NCBI RefSeq assembly: GCF_900106765.1
Contig: NZ_FNNG01000004.1
Location: 140,689 to 204,688, forward strand
Length of the DNA: 64,000 nucleotides
Origin: Tepidimicrobium xylanilyticum
Lineage (GTDB): Bacteria; Bacillota; Clostridia; Tissierellales; Tepidimicrobiaceae
Reading direction: 5' to 3'
The position numbers and the translations under genes are program-made. Below, piece by piece: positions 36,712 through 45,846 of the stretch (positions within the stretch are counted from its first letter, which is position 1; the number at the start of each line of letters is the position of its first letter). The notes under the pieces were generated by a model. It saw nothing but the letters and a program-made list of their open reading frames with translations, searched no databases and was not told the origin of the DNA.

Positions 36712-37419
36712 TTAAGCCATATACCTTTCAAAAAGCCCCCTTGATACCATGTATTTGCTATAGGATTGTCGGGCAAGATCATAGACCCCAATTAAATCCG
36801 TAATCCACTTAAATAAAAAATTATTATATTTAATTTCTAACAATGCAAAATAATAATCCTCTACTGGTGCTAAAATAGGTGAATAGCTAAACATATTAAA
36901 ATGCGTTTCGCTAGACTTTATATCATTATCCAATGTTACCCTTATATTGTTCATCGGATGTATGAATGCTTTCCTCCTATACTCTACCTGAACAACAGGT
37001 CTTAAGCCATTAAATTTCATTATGTTATAAAACATAGATGCAGTTTCCGATTCATACTTATTTAATACGTCATAGTTTAAATTTATTAGCTCCTTTGCAT
37101 CTTCTTGAGAAATTATCAGAGACTTTTTTTCCTGATTATCGCCTATCTTTCTCTTTAGCTCTAACTTAACTGTAGGCAAATCTGGAGAATAGGTTCTAAG
37201 TCTAATCTTTTTTCTATATTCTATACCGTTTAATTTTTCATAAAAATCCGTATCGGAATAAGTGTCAAAATATACTGAACGAACTAAATAACCAGTAGTA
37301 CCATTATGCTTATCTTCTAATAGTACTTTTTTTAATGTATTGGAAATATTCATGTATTGCAGGAAGTTTATAGGATATTTCAGTTCATACCTTTTTACTG
37401 ATAGGGATTTAACCACCAT
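36712..37419 (-). CDS. VTC-domain polyphosphate polymerase-like protein
   Basis: A 235-residue cytoplasmic protein of the VTC/triphosphate-tunnel family. The tunnel residues are visible as RYELKYPINFLQ (about 8-19), VRSVYFDTYSDTDFYEKL, EYRKKIRLRTY, KLELKRKIGD and the LEIKYNN motif near the C-terminus. In yeast Vtc4 this fold makes polyphosphate from ATP. It is the first gene of the VTC-DUF4956-CotH-HEAT-GT set, which suggests phosphate or ATP handling linked to an exported polymer. The start at 37419 follows GGGGG. Confidence 0.88.
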   Translation of the reverse strand: MVVKSLSVKRYELKYPINFLQYMNISNTLKKVLLEDKHNGTTGYLVRSVYFDTYSDTDFYEKLNGIEYRKKIRLRTYSPDLPTVKLELKRKIGDNQEKKSLIISQEDAKELINLNYDVLNKYESETASMFYNIMKFNGLRPVVQVEYRRKAFIHPMNNIRVTLDNDIKSSETHFNMFSYSPILAPVEDYYFALLEIKYNNFLFKWITDLIGVYDLARQSYSKYMVSRGLFERYMA

Positions 37420-37495
37420 ACCTACCCCCCAAATATTTTTACTCTAGTATATATGATAAAAAGAATAAAATGATTCCTATAAGATTTATAAAATT

Positions 37496-37530
37496 AAAAA
37501 AGTAATGGAAGGATTGAATCCCTCCATTAC
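37496..37530 (-). terminator. Terminator of the thiamine transport operon
   Basis: GTAATGGA(G)GGATT pairs with AATCC(T)TCCATTAC on the minus strand, followed by TTTTTTAA. It separates the thiZ-like gene from the VTC cluster. Confidence 0.85.
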
Positions 37531-37641
37531 AAAGTTAAATAATCTGTAAATCATATAATAATATTGTAATAATAGCTTATTGTCTTCTATAGGTCCCTTT
37601 TAGTTTGAATTTATTAAAGAATTCAAAAGTAGACCTTAATA

Positions 37642-38385
37642 TTAACTATTATGCAGAACGTTCAATATGCATTTTTTATAACGAATAAACTCATCACTTA
37701 AGATAAATCCTTCTTCCCTTGGTTTTTGATACTCTATTTTTAACTCTTCGATTATTCGTCCAGGCTTGCCAGCCATAATATAAATGCGATTAGACAAAGT
37801 AATTGCTTCATCTATATCATGAGTAATAAATAAAGTGGACAATTTAATTTTTTTCATGACATTTTGATACCAACTGTGCATAGCTCTTTTAGTTATAGCA
37901 TCTAAAGCACTAAAAGGCTCATCTAACAAAGCAACTTGCTGAGAAAATAAATAGGTTCTAAGCAATGCTGCCCTTTGCCTCATCCCTCCAGATAACTGAT
38001 GAGGATATTTATCCTGGCTTCCATCTAATCCGAATACCTTAAAATGTTTCGAGGCCTTTAAACCTGCTATTTTCTTATTTTCTCCTCTTAAAATAAGTGG
38101 CAAGGATACATTGTCTAAGACTGTTTTATATGGTAATAATAGGTCCTTTTGTAGCATATAACTAATATATCCAGTTTGTCCTGTAATATCTTTGCTATCC
38201 AAAAAAACTCTTCCTGTATCAGGGATCGACAAACCAGATATTATGTTAAATAATGTAGTCTTCCCTACACCGCTAACCCCTAATAGGCATACTATTTCTC
38301 CATCATTTACTTCCAATGAAATATCTTTGATTATCTCTTTATTATCATATGATTTGGATATATTGTTCACGCTAAGCTTTGCCAT
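37642..38385 (-). CDS. thiZ: ABC transporter ATPase, thiamine-precursor type (ThiZ-like)
   Basis: A 247-residue ATPase of the nitrate/sulfonate/taurine family. Walker A is GVSGVGKTT (about 36-44), the signature LSGGMRQR and Walker B LLDEPFSALD, followed by FITHDIDEAI. It energises uptake by the permease at 39417 with the binding protein at 38413. The TPP riboswitch at the head of the operon makes the substrate a thiamine precursor, most likely a hydroxymethylpyrimidine such as formyl-aminopyrimidine. It is the last gene before a terminator. Confidence 0.88.
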   Translation of the reverse strand: MAKLSVNNISKSYDNKEIIKDISLEVNDGEIVCLLGVSGVGKTTLFNIISGLSIPDTGRVFLDSKDITGQTGYISYMLQKDLLLPYKTVLDNVSLPLILRGENKKIAGLKASKHFKVFGLDGSQDKYPHQLSGGMRQRAALLRTYLFSQQVALLDEPFSALDAITKRAMHSWYQNVMKKIKLSTLFITHDIDEAITLSNRIYIMAGKPGRIIEELKIEYQKPREEGFILSDEFIRYKKCILNVLHNS

Positions 38386-38412
38386 CAGAATATTCTCCTC
38401 TTTCTAAAATCC

Positions 38413-39396
38413 CTAGTCGGGAAGATGGTCATTAGTAAATCCAAATCCTAATGGGATCTCCTTTTCAATAAGGCCTTCTTCCCATAACCAGGAATAGAAA
38501 TTATCCCACCTAACCTGATTAATATAACCCCATTGGCTTGCCTCTGCTTTGTACTGATCTGCAAGCCATTTTTGACTCTCCAGAACCAACTTCTTATCCA
38601 ACTCTGGATTAGCATTTAACAGTATATTAGCAGCTTCTTCAGGATTATTTATTGCATATTCATATCCTTTAGATACTGCCTTAAGAAAGGCTTTAGTTTT
38701 TTCTTCATTTTTCTCTATATATTCATTATTTCCTATTAAAATTGGACTGTAATAATCTAATGTTGGATTAATATCTTTAAATGCAAAGAAATCTGTCTCT
38801 AGGCCCTTTATCTTTGCTGCAATACCATCCCAAGCGTAGTAGACCCATACTGCATCTATATCTGTATTAAGGGCTGTAACAACATCTGTTACGGTGCTTG
38901 GAACCATTTTTATGGAATTATAATCCCCACCATCAGCCTCTACTACCGATTTTATTATTGCCTTTTCAATAGGCATGTCCCAAGTAGCATAAACCTTATT
39001 AGCCATTCCTTTCGGAGTTTCCATTCCATTGCCTTTAATAGATATAATCCCTGATGTATTATGCTGGATTATAGCTGCCACTGCAGTTACTGGAAGAGGA
39101 TTGTCCGAAGCAAATGCTGGTGCTATCATATCCTGAAAGGATATTCCAAACTGAGCTTTTCCAGATGCTACAAGGCTTTCTGCACCTCCTTCTGGAGGCT
39201 GAACAATTTCCACATCAAGGCCTAATTCTTCAAAATATCCCTTTTCTTGAGCTACATATAGTCCTGTATGGTTAGTATTCGGCGTCCAATCAAGCACTAC
39301 AGTTATTTTTTCTTTGTTTTCATTTTGGCAAGCTACTAAAATGGTTATCATTATTAATATACAAAATAATATTACCAATTTCTTTTTCATAGTCAT
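38413..39396 (-). CDS. thiY: NMT1/THI5-like substrate-binding lipoprotein (ThiY-like)
   Basis: About 327 residues. The signal peptide ends in a lipobox (ILVAC), tethering the protein outside the membrane. The mature part is a NMT1/THI5 domain: WTPNTNHTGLYVAQEKGYF, SGKAQFGISFQDM and the AVWVYYAWDGI hinge. In this family the protein binds pyrimidine precursors of thiamine. The start is 39396 or 39390; both lie behind the purine-rich AAGGAGAGGAG stretch. It lies between the permease and ATPase genes of the TPP-controlled operon, which fixes the likely ligand class but not the exact compound. Confidence 0.9.
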   Translation of the reverse strand: MTMKKKLVILFCILIMITILVACQNENKEKITVVLDWTPNTNHTGLYVAQEKGYFEELGLDVEIVQPPEGGAESLVASGKAQFGISFQDMIAPAFASDNPLPVTAVAAIIQHNTSGIISIKGNGMETPKGMANKVYATWDMPIEKAIIKSVVEADGGDYNSIKMVPSTVTDVVTALNTDIDAVWVYYAWDGIAAKIKGLETDFFAFKDINPTLDYYSPILIGNNEYIEKNEEKTKAFLKAVSKGYEYAINNPEEAANILLNANPELDKKLVLESQKWLADQYKAEASQWGYINQVRWDNFYSWLWEEGLIEKEIPLGFGFTNDHLPD

Positions 39397-39416
39397 TCTC
39401 CTCTCCTTCTGCATTA

Positions 39417-40154
39417 TTATTCATTTTCACTTCTAGCCCATGGCATACTTATTTTTTCTAATAAGCTTACCCCCTTCATCAAGGCTAAACTAATAACTGA
39501 TATGAGTAAAATTACAGCAAACATTTTATCAAAAGAATAGGATTTTTTAACTCTTGTCATATACACGCCTAGTCCATTGAAACCACCAAGCCATTCTGAA
39601 ATAACTGCCCCCACTACAGAATAAGAAACAGAAATTCTTAAACCAGCAAAGAAATGAGGTATAGAACTTGGCAATTTTATATGCTTAAATATTTGCATAT
39701 CGGAAGCATTCATAGATCTCAGTAATTGTATAGCATCAGAATCTACCGATTTAAAACCGTCTAATAAACTAATAGTAATAGGGAAAAATGTCACAATCAC
39801 AATCAATGTAATCTTTGGAGCCATACCATAGCCTAACCACAAAACTAGCAAAGGTGCAATTGCAACAGTTGGTATAGTTTGAGTAATAACCAATATTGGA
39901 TATACAGCCTTATAAATGAAATTAAACCTATCCATAATTATAGCAACCATGAATCCCAATGATATGCCAATAGCAAGTCCAAAAAAGGCTTCTAATAATG
40001 TAGTTTTTGCATGGTTCATTAGAAGAGGAAAATCTAATATAAAAGCCTCTACAACATCCAAAGGAGATGGCAGCATAAACTTTGGTATAATCTCCATACT
40101 GGACAAAACCTGCCATAAAATAAGTATGCCTACTATTGCTACATAAGATGACAT
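39417..40154 (-). CDS. thiX: ABC transporter permease, thiamine-precursor type (ThiX-like)
   Basis: About 245 residues with six membrane helices. The coupling-helix EAA loop reads SMNASDMQIFKHIKLPSSIPHFFAGLRISV, typical of SsuC/TauC/ThiX permeases. I place the start at 40154 (MSSYVAIVGIL), where the stop of the upstream gene is followed by TAGGATG, a reinitiation layout. An upstream ATG at 40229 would add 25 residues and overlap the previous gene without a ribosome binding site. It forms the membrane channel of the TPP-regulated transporter. Confidence 0.87.
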   Translation of the reverse strand: MSSYVAIVGILILWQVLSSMEIIPKFMLPSPLDVVEAFILDFPLLMNHAKTTLLEAFFGLAIGISLGFMVAIIMDRFNFIYKAVYPILVITQTIPTVAIAPLLVLWLGYGMAPKITLIVIVTFFPITISLLDGFKSVDSDAIQLLRSMNASDMQIFKHIKLPSSIPHFFAGLRISVSYSVVGAVISEWLGGFNGLGVYMTRVKKSYSFDKMFAVILLISVISLALMKGVSLLEKISMPWARSENE

Positions 40155-40155
40155 C

Positions 40156-40452
40156 CTATTTGTAATGCTTTGCAACTTTTTGGTCAATAGTAAGTACACC
40201 GCCTTCTGGTTTAAAATGTATCTTAACATAGGACATCACAGAGGGACACCCTGATTTAATTGCAATATATTGACATTCCTTCACAATATCCATCAACTCT
40301 TCAAATTCCCCTTCTATTGTAGTTTCGAAGGGCCCTACATGATAAGATAATCCTGTACTTTTAATATATTCAATTACCTCATCTACAATTTTGCATACCA
40401 ACTCATCTGTATCTACCTTTGGCAATACTTGAATGGCAACACTTGCATTCAT
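40156..40452 (-). CDS. Thiamine-binding protein of the DUF77/MTH1187/YkoF family
   Basis: A 98-residue cytoplasmic protein with the small alpha/beta DUF77 fold: SVAIQVLPKVDT at the start, STGLSYHVGPFETTIEGEFEELM in the middle and SVMSYVKIHFKPEGG at the end. YkoF in Bacillus binds thiamine and sits in an HMP transport operon, as this gene does. It is the first gene behind the TPP riboswitch and precedes the permease gene directly. It may buffer or sense the imported pyrimidine or thiamine. Confidence 0.9.
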   Translation of the reverse strand: MNASVAIQVLPKVDTDELVCKIVDEVIEYIKSTGLSYHVGPFETTIEGEFEELMDIVKECQYIAIKSGCPSVMSYVKIHFKPEGGVLTIDQKVAKHYK

Positions 40453-40483
40453 AATTAATTCCTCCTTATTTAAAATTAAACAT

Positions 40484-40517
40484 TAAAAAATCCTTTCTGG
40501 ATAATAACCAGAAAGGA
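40484..40517 (-). terminator. Attenuator terminator of the TPP riboswitch
   Basis: TCCTTTCTGG pairs perfectly with CCAGAAAGGA (7-base loop) on the minus strand, followed by TTTTTTAATG. It lies between the aptamer and the first gene. Confidence 0.88.
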
Positions 40518-40559
40518 TTAAATACCATTAACTAAAGTAAATGCTACATTACAGTACCT

Positions 40560-40660
40560 AAAGTCCGATATAATCCCTACGCTGGCATTACCCAGATCAG
40601 GTTAAACGGTTGGAGATTTCCTTCTCTCCTCTCAGCCCGACATATCGAGCACCCGTATTG
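40560..40660 (-). ncRNA. TPP (THI-box) riboswitch
   Basis: The minus strand carries the signature GGGCTGAGAGG near the 5' side and CCTGATCTGGGTAATGCCAG followed by CGTAGGGA near the 3' side. In this class thiamine pyrophosphate represses; the downstream terminator provides the off state. It controls the four transport genes down to 37642. Confidence 0.95.
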
Positions 40661-40667
40661 TAATTTT

Positions 40668-40696
40668 AGAATATATCAAACTTTGTAATTTGTCAA
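40668..40696 (-). promoter_or_regulatory. Sigma-A promoter of the TPP-controlled operon
   Basis: TTGACA (40691-40696) and TATTCT (40668-40673) with a 17-base spacer on the minus strand, just upstream of the aptamer. Confidence 0.75.
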
Positions 40697-40913
40697 GGAT
40701 AATCCTCAGATGTTTCCATATTTTCCAAAATATAAATCCCTCTTAACATATTCATCTATCAGATTAGCTATACTATCAACTGTTGTCTTAAACAAGCCAC
40801 TATGAAAATATAGCTGAATTATCTCTTTAATATGCCTATGATATTTTTACCTATATTCATCTATTTCCAATAGTTTGGTAAGAGTGGATAACTTCAAGGA
40901 TTCCCGTTATATG

Positions 40914-41022
40914 GAAAAGAACTTATCTTTTCAAGAAAGAAGATTCGTCCAAAGCAACAAAAAAAGATGGCTTTGGACTAGGATTAGCCATTGTAAAACC
41001 TATTGTGGAGAACCATAGTGGA
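40914..41022 (+). pseudogene. Histidine kinase C-terminal remnant (copy A)
   Basis: A plus-strand stretch reads KKEDSSKATKKDGFGLGL then AIVKPIVENHSG, the G2-box end of a HATPase_c domain. There is no upstream kinase, start codon or stop in place, so only the tail survives. It lies in the 550-bp gap before the chemotaxis receptor. The rest of 40697-41215 shows nothing I can identify. Confidence 0.6.
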
Positions 41023-41215
41023 TGCTCTACACTATCCAGCTTGTTAGTATAGTCCTTTAAATATATCTTTTTCTTATTGTATCTTCTATTACACTGGTAG
41101 TTTTTCCCTAATTCTTTAATCTTAGCATAGCATTATTCTTATACAACTATACCTTATAAGCATTATCGAATTTAGAATATATTTTTTCAATTTGACAAGA
41201 AATAAAACATTTTAA

Positions 41216-42907
41216 CTAAACCTTAAACTTGCTGATAACCTCCATTAAATCTTCTGCAAGAACATTCAAATTTTGAGCAGTTGTTGCCACATCCTGTGAA
41301 GATGCAGTAAGTTCTTCTGATGATGCTGCCAACTCTTCTGTGGCTGCTGAATTTTCTTCTGTTACAGCACTTAATTGCTCAACTCTTTTCACAATGGCAT
41401 CCTTTGATTTTACACTTTTATCTATTGCACTATAGGTTTTATTCATTAGAGCTGTAATATTTTCAACGGATGCCAAAATGTCTCCAAAGGATTTTACAGC
41501 ACTTTCAACGGATTTGGTTTGCTCTTTTACAGCTTGTCTTGCATTTTGGGATGCATAGGTCACTTCATGACTATCTTCAATAATTGAAGAAACTAAATCT
41601 GCAATCCTTTCTGTAGACTTTTTCGATTCTTCTGCCAGTTTTCGTACTTCATCAGCTACTACTGCAAAACCTCTGCCATGTTCTCCTGCCCTTGCTGCTT
41701 CTATAGCTGCATTGAGGGCCAGCAAATTCGTCTGTTCTGATATGTCTGATATTATTTCAGTAATACCACTGATTTCTTTTATGGAATCTGTCAATGCTCC
41801 TATTTTATCTATGGATAATTTAAAGGTTTTTCTTATTTGTTCAATAGATTTCACCAGAATGTCCACTTCCTTTTTACCAATGCTGGCTTTGTCTTCTGCC
41901 TTTCCCATCTCAGTTTTTACATTTTGAAGTTCCCTGTGTATAATCTCTATGTTATTGGTTAATTCTATCAATGAATCCGTAATTTCTGTTAGATCTTGTG
42001 CTTGGCTTGTAGCACCGTCCGCTATCTGTTGCATGGTTGATGCTAATTCTTGGGCGAAAGCAGACATTTCTTCTGATGTTGCTGCTAATTTCACTGAATC
42101 AACACCTAATTCGTTTGATCTTTCCCTAATATTGAATATTATTTGCTTTAAAGAATTTTGCATGTTTTTTAATGAAATGGATATCTGTCCAAATTCATCC
42201 TTTTTATTTAGATATTCGTATGATATTTCCTTTGTAAAATCCCCTGACGCCATTAATTCAAAATATTCCTTGATCATTTCCAAAGGTTTAACAATACGCA
42301 TTCTTATTAATATATTATAGAATATTGTGGCAATTACAATTAACACTATAGAGCCCTTTATAATGTTGTAGATTGAATTATCTATTAGTTTAGCAATATA
42401 ACCTTGAGGAACTCCTACAAAGAACATGCCCACTACTTGTCCCTTGCTATCTATTAAAGGTACATATTTCGTAGCATATTCCATACCTAATACTTCAGCT
42501 TTTCCACTATATTCATCACCCTTTTTAATTACTTCCTCTATAACTTCTGGAGAAGCTTTCGTTCCTACCTGCCTTTTCCCATCCACTGTAACAGTTGTAG
42601 CTATTCTTGTATCTTCTTTAAAAATAGTAACTTCGCCATCAACTATTTCTTTTATTTCATAAATCATAAAAAAATTTTCATCTATCAGGTGATTTCCTTT
42701 ATATAGCTTTTCCCCTACTATATTCCAAGGACCACTATACTTAGAATCTATAAGCTTTAAAGCAAGTTTTGAACTAGTATTTAACAAATTTGAAAAATTA
42801 CCATTAACCAAGCTGTTGTAATCTCTTCTCACTTGCATACAGATAAGTGTTACCAATAAGATTGTTACTATCAAGTATATTAAAACAATTCTTCTTGTAG
42901 TATTCAT
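41216..42907 (-). CDS. Methyl-accepting chemotaxis protein with single-Cache sensor
   Basis: A 563-residue receptor. Helix 1 is at about residues 7-26, followed by an extracytoplasmic Cache-like sensor (about 30-180, with [21 protein letters not shown] near its end), helix 2 at about 183-203, a HAMP domain and a long cytoplasmic MCP signalling coil. The conserved tip [20 protein letters not shown] is intact. It passes an unknown external signal to CheA. The ATG at 42907 has no ribosome binding site of its own; it overlaps the stop of a 10-codon leader frame that has one. Confidence 0.92.
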   Translation of the reverse strand: MNTTRRIVLIYLIVTILLVTLICMQVRRDYNSLVNGNFSNLLNTSSKLALKLIDSKYSGPWNIVGEKLYKGNHLIDENFFMIYEIKEIVDGEVTIFKEDTRIATTVTVDGKRQVGTKASPEVIEEVIKKGDEYSGKAEVLGMEYATKYVPLIDSKGQVVGMFFVGVPQGYIAKLIDNSIYNIIKGSIVLIVIATIFYNILIRMRIVKPLEMIKEYFELMASGDFTKEISYEYLNKKDEFGQISISLKNMQNSLKQIIFNIRERSNELGVDSVKLAATSEEMSAFAQELASTMQQIADGATSQAQDLTEITDSLIELTNNIEIIHRELQNVKTEMGKAEDKASIGKKEVDILVKSIEQIRKTFKLSIDKIGALTDSIKEISGITEIISDISEQTNLLALNAAIEAARAGEHGRGFAVVADEVRKLAEESKKSTERIADLVSSIIEDSHEVTYASQNARQAVKEQTKSVESAVKSFGDILASVENITALMNKTYSAIDKSVKSKDAIVKRVEQLSAVTEENSAATEELAASSEELTASSQDVATTAQNLNVLAEDLMEVISKFKV

Positions 42908-42936
42908 TGAAAAACAATATTTTTTGAAGTCATCAT
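42904..42936 (-). CDS. Possible 10-residue leader peptide coupled to the chemotaxis receptor
   Basis: The frame [10 protein letters not shown] starts at 42936 behind a strong purine-rich site (GGAGAAGGA, 42942-42950) and its TGA overlaps the receptor ATG (ATGA). Since the receptor start lacks its own site, translation may depend on this leader. It could also be chance. Confidence 0.35.
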   Translation of the reverse strand: MMTSKNIVFQ

Positions 42937-43360
42937 ATATATCCTTCTCCTTTCTATGTATTTTTTTAAACTATTGATTTTAAAATAGCCCTTTACTCAC
43001 ACAAATATTTCCCATCTCATGCCTTTATTAAAACCAAATTTAACAACTGATAAATGCGAAAATTCTCACAACTCTTTTTGATCATGCCTATCACCATCCT
43101 TCTTCTATACAAATTATTGCACTATAAATACAGTATTTATCCTGATTATAGCACAATTTTTGTATATCGTCATTTTTCTGCATTTTTCAATGCTTTTCAA
43201 CGCCCTATAAAATCCTATATCTCCTATTCCCAAACCAACAAATAATCTCAAAATAGTTTCCTTATAATCTTCCAATCACATACCCACACTACAGATAAAA
43301 AATGAATGATGCAAAGGAGCGGATCTTTTTGCATCATAATCCATAGAAAGGAATTATTTA

Positions 43361-43470
43361 AATAGGGTATTTGAAAGGTTTTGTAGAGAAGATTTGTCTA
43401 AAGCAACATGAAAAGATAGCTTTAAACTAGGATTAGATGTTGTAAAATCTATTGTAGAGAATTACAGTTT
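43361..43470 (+). pseudogene. Histidine kinase C-terminal remnant (copy B)
   Basis: The plus strand reads NRVFERFCREDLSKAT, an in-frame TGA, then KDSFKLGLDVVKSIVENYS. This is the same HATPase_c tail as copy A at 40914, more decayed. The remaining gap (42951-43626) shows no gene. Confidence 0.6.
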
Positions 43471-43626
43471 TAAACATATGCTGAAAGTAAGCCTAACATA
43501 TATTTTTCATTGTAGATAAAGAGGTATTAAAATTTGTAAATAGATTCAAAAAAACTGAGGACTCCACCCCTTTAAATATTAGAAAGGATGATGTCCTCAT
43601 GGTAAATTAAATTTCTTTTCTATATT

Positions 43627-45030
43627 TTATCCTCTTGAATTTGTTTGCTTTTCAAATTCATAGTTAAAATATAGTTTTTCTCCTTTTGCTATTTGACTAT
43701 CATAATCCCTTAACATATTTTTAGATTCTTTATATAATAAGAATAATGCAATTAAGTTAGGTATAACCATTATACCATTAAACATATCCGCTACATTCCA
43801 TACCAAATCAACTTTTTGGTATGAACCTAATACTATAAAAATTAACACAATGACTTGATATATTCTAATTGCAATTTTCCCTTTAAACAAAAATCTTAAA
43901 TTATTTTCTCCAAAATAATACCATCCTATTACTGTTGTAAATGCAAAAAATGTTAAACATATTGCTAAAAACCTTTCACCAATTGGTCCAAATGCAATAC
44001 CAAAACCCCGTTGTGTCACAGCAACACCTGCAAGACCTAATTTATCAGCTCCTGTTACTAATATAACTAAAGCAGTGGCAGTACATACTAAAATAGTGTC
44101 TATAAATACAGCAATCATTGCTGAAAAGCCTTGTTCTGCCGGATGCTCAACGTCTGCTACTGCATGGGAGTTTGGAGTTGATCCCATACCAGCTTCATTT
44201 GAGAAAAGTCCCCTAGCTACCCCATACCTAACAGCTTGTTTTATTCCTATGCCTACAGCACCACCAAGTACTGCTTGTGGATTAAAGGCTCCCACAATTA
44301 TAGATTTTAAAGTTGGAATTATACTACTTCTAAACAGTATTAGAACAGTTACAGTACCAAGTATATATATTACAGCCATAACTGGAACTACCATTTCAGC
44401 AAATTTTGCAATCCTACTCATTCCTCCTATAAAAATCAAACCAGCTATAATTGCAATTGCTATTCCTATTGCTATATTTGGAATATTAAACGCTCTACTT
44501 ATTGCATCTGCTATAGAGTTAGATTGAACCATATTTCCTATAAAGCCTAAAGCTATTATAAGGGCTATTGCAAAAAATGTTGCTAATCCCTTGGATTTTA
44601 ATCCATTCTTAATATAATAGGCTGGTCCTCCTACTAACTGGCCATCAACATCAGTTTCACGATACTTTTGTGCTAGGGTTGCTTCTACAAATATAGTTGC
44701 CATTCCAAAGATGGCTGACATCCACATCCAAAATACCGCACCTGGCCCTCCTGAGGCAATAGCCGTAGCTACTCCAGCTACATTACCAGTACCAATTTGA
44801 GCAGCTATGGATGTAGCTAAAGCTTGGAAAGAAGACATACTACCTTCTTTATTTTCTTCTTTATTAAAAATACCACCAAAGACCTTTTTTGCTGCTGTTC
44901 CAAATTTTTTAATTTGTGGAAAACCTAACATAATGGATAGAAAGATTCCTATGCCAACTAAACCAATAACCAATACATAATCCCAAAGAATACCATTAAC
45001 AAAGGAAACAATTCTTTCTAAAGCATGCAT
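43627..45030 (-). CDS. Alanine/glycine:cation symporter (AgcS family)
   Basis: A 467-residue transporter with about ten membrane helices that imports alanine or glycine with sodium or protons. Signatures are GIFLSIMLGFPQIKKF near the N-terminus, SFQALATSIAAQIGTGNVAG (the substrate/Na+ site) at about 65-85, and GVARGLFSNEAGMGSTPNSHA near 270-290. The end is hydrophilic. The start at 45030 is preceded by AAGAGG. It is a single gene with no visible regulatory RNA. Length and motifs are normal for the family. Confidence 0.93.
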   Translation of the reverse strand: MHALERIVSFVNGILWDYVLVIGLVGIGIFLSIMLGFPQIKKFGTAAKKVFGGIFNKEENKEGSMSSFQALATSIAAQIGTGNVAGVATAIASGGPGAVFWMWMSAIFGMATIFVEATLAQKYRETDVDGQLVGGPAYYIKNGLKSKGLATFFAIALIIALGFIGNMVQSNSIADAISRAFNIPNIAIGIAIAIIAGLIFIGGMSRIAKFAEMVVPVMAVIYILGTVTVLILFRSSIIPTLKSIIVGAFNPQAVLGGAVGIGIKQAVRYGVARGLFSNEAGMGSTPNSHAVADVEHPAEQGFSAMIAVFIDTILVCTATALVILVTGADKLGLAGVAVTQRGFGIAFGPIGERFLAICLTFFAFTTVIGWYYFGENNLRFLFKGKIAIRIYQVIVLIFIVLGSYQKVDLVWNVADMFNGIMVIPNLIALFLLYKESKNMLRDYDSQIAKGEKLYFNYEFEKQTNSRG

Positions 45031-45344
45031 AATATCACCTCTTTTTTGTTGGATTAGTTTGAATGTTAAACGTTGTAATTATAACATCATTTAGAATGTT
45101 TGTCTACAGGTATCTGATTAATAAATTGTATTTTTTTCTATTTTAATAAAAAAGTGCTTTATCTTACATTAATGCAAAAGGTTGAATATTTTTGTATAAT
45201 TTTTATTACTATTAATACTCTAGTCATTTTTAGCAATTTGTCATTAATCTTAGCTTTTTTAGTTTAAGTGTAATCATCTAAATTGTTAGAAAAATTAACT
45301 ATCCTAAGTATATACACTAAAAAATTATTTAGTATTTTTTATTA

Positions 45345-45770
45345 TTCTATGTTTTAATACTAAATATAATGTGTTAATTAAATTAAAAACTATTCCCATT
45401 CCCAATAATACAAATAAAATGAATATTCCTATCAAAACCAGTCCATTGCAAACATTTGGTGGAACAATTCTAGACATTAAAACTATACTAATAAATAAGA
45501 GCCCTGCTAATACAAAAGGGCCTATTAGAATTAAATATTTTATTCTTTTATTATATTCCTTATTAGTAAAACAGTGGCAACTGTAGCTACTGCTGCACCA
45601 ATTAACATATTGTTCTTTTATCCATATGGATATTCTTTAGAATATTTAGGAACCAAATGGTCAAATAATCTAGTAAATATATCAAAATCTTTATTATTAG
45701 ACTTTAGACTTAGTGGTTTATTAAAGTATAGAATTCTTTGGGATCTATCTTAAGAACAAGTAAATCTTTA
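45345..45770 (-). pseudogene. Decayed coding stretch with a membrane-protein fragment
   Basis: The minus strand reads as protein in patches that change frame: KSKDLLVLKIDPKEFYTLIN, then NNKDFDIFTRLFDHLVPKYS, and later YLILIGPFVLAGLLFISIVL with a second hydrophobic segment. No start codon joins them. It looks like the remains of a small PH-like membrane protein gene, but I cannot name the family. The rest of 45031-45846 holds nothing clear. Confidence 0.35.
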
Positions 45771-45846
45771 CTTTTTAAAGCTGAAAACTATCCATTTAAT
45801 TTCATATTCTATCCATATTTAATGAATATACAAATTGTTTTAGAAC

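Noticed and set aside
43054..43245. 63-codon plus-strand frame before the chemotaxis receptor.
   Set aside because: Low-complexity, no ribosome site, and no resemblance to a known protein; likely chance in AT-rich DNA.
45371..45586. 71-codon plus-strand frame.
   Set aside because: It is the shadow of a better minus-strand membrane-protein fragment with two hydrophobic segments; no ribosome site.
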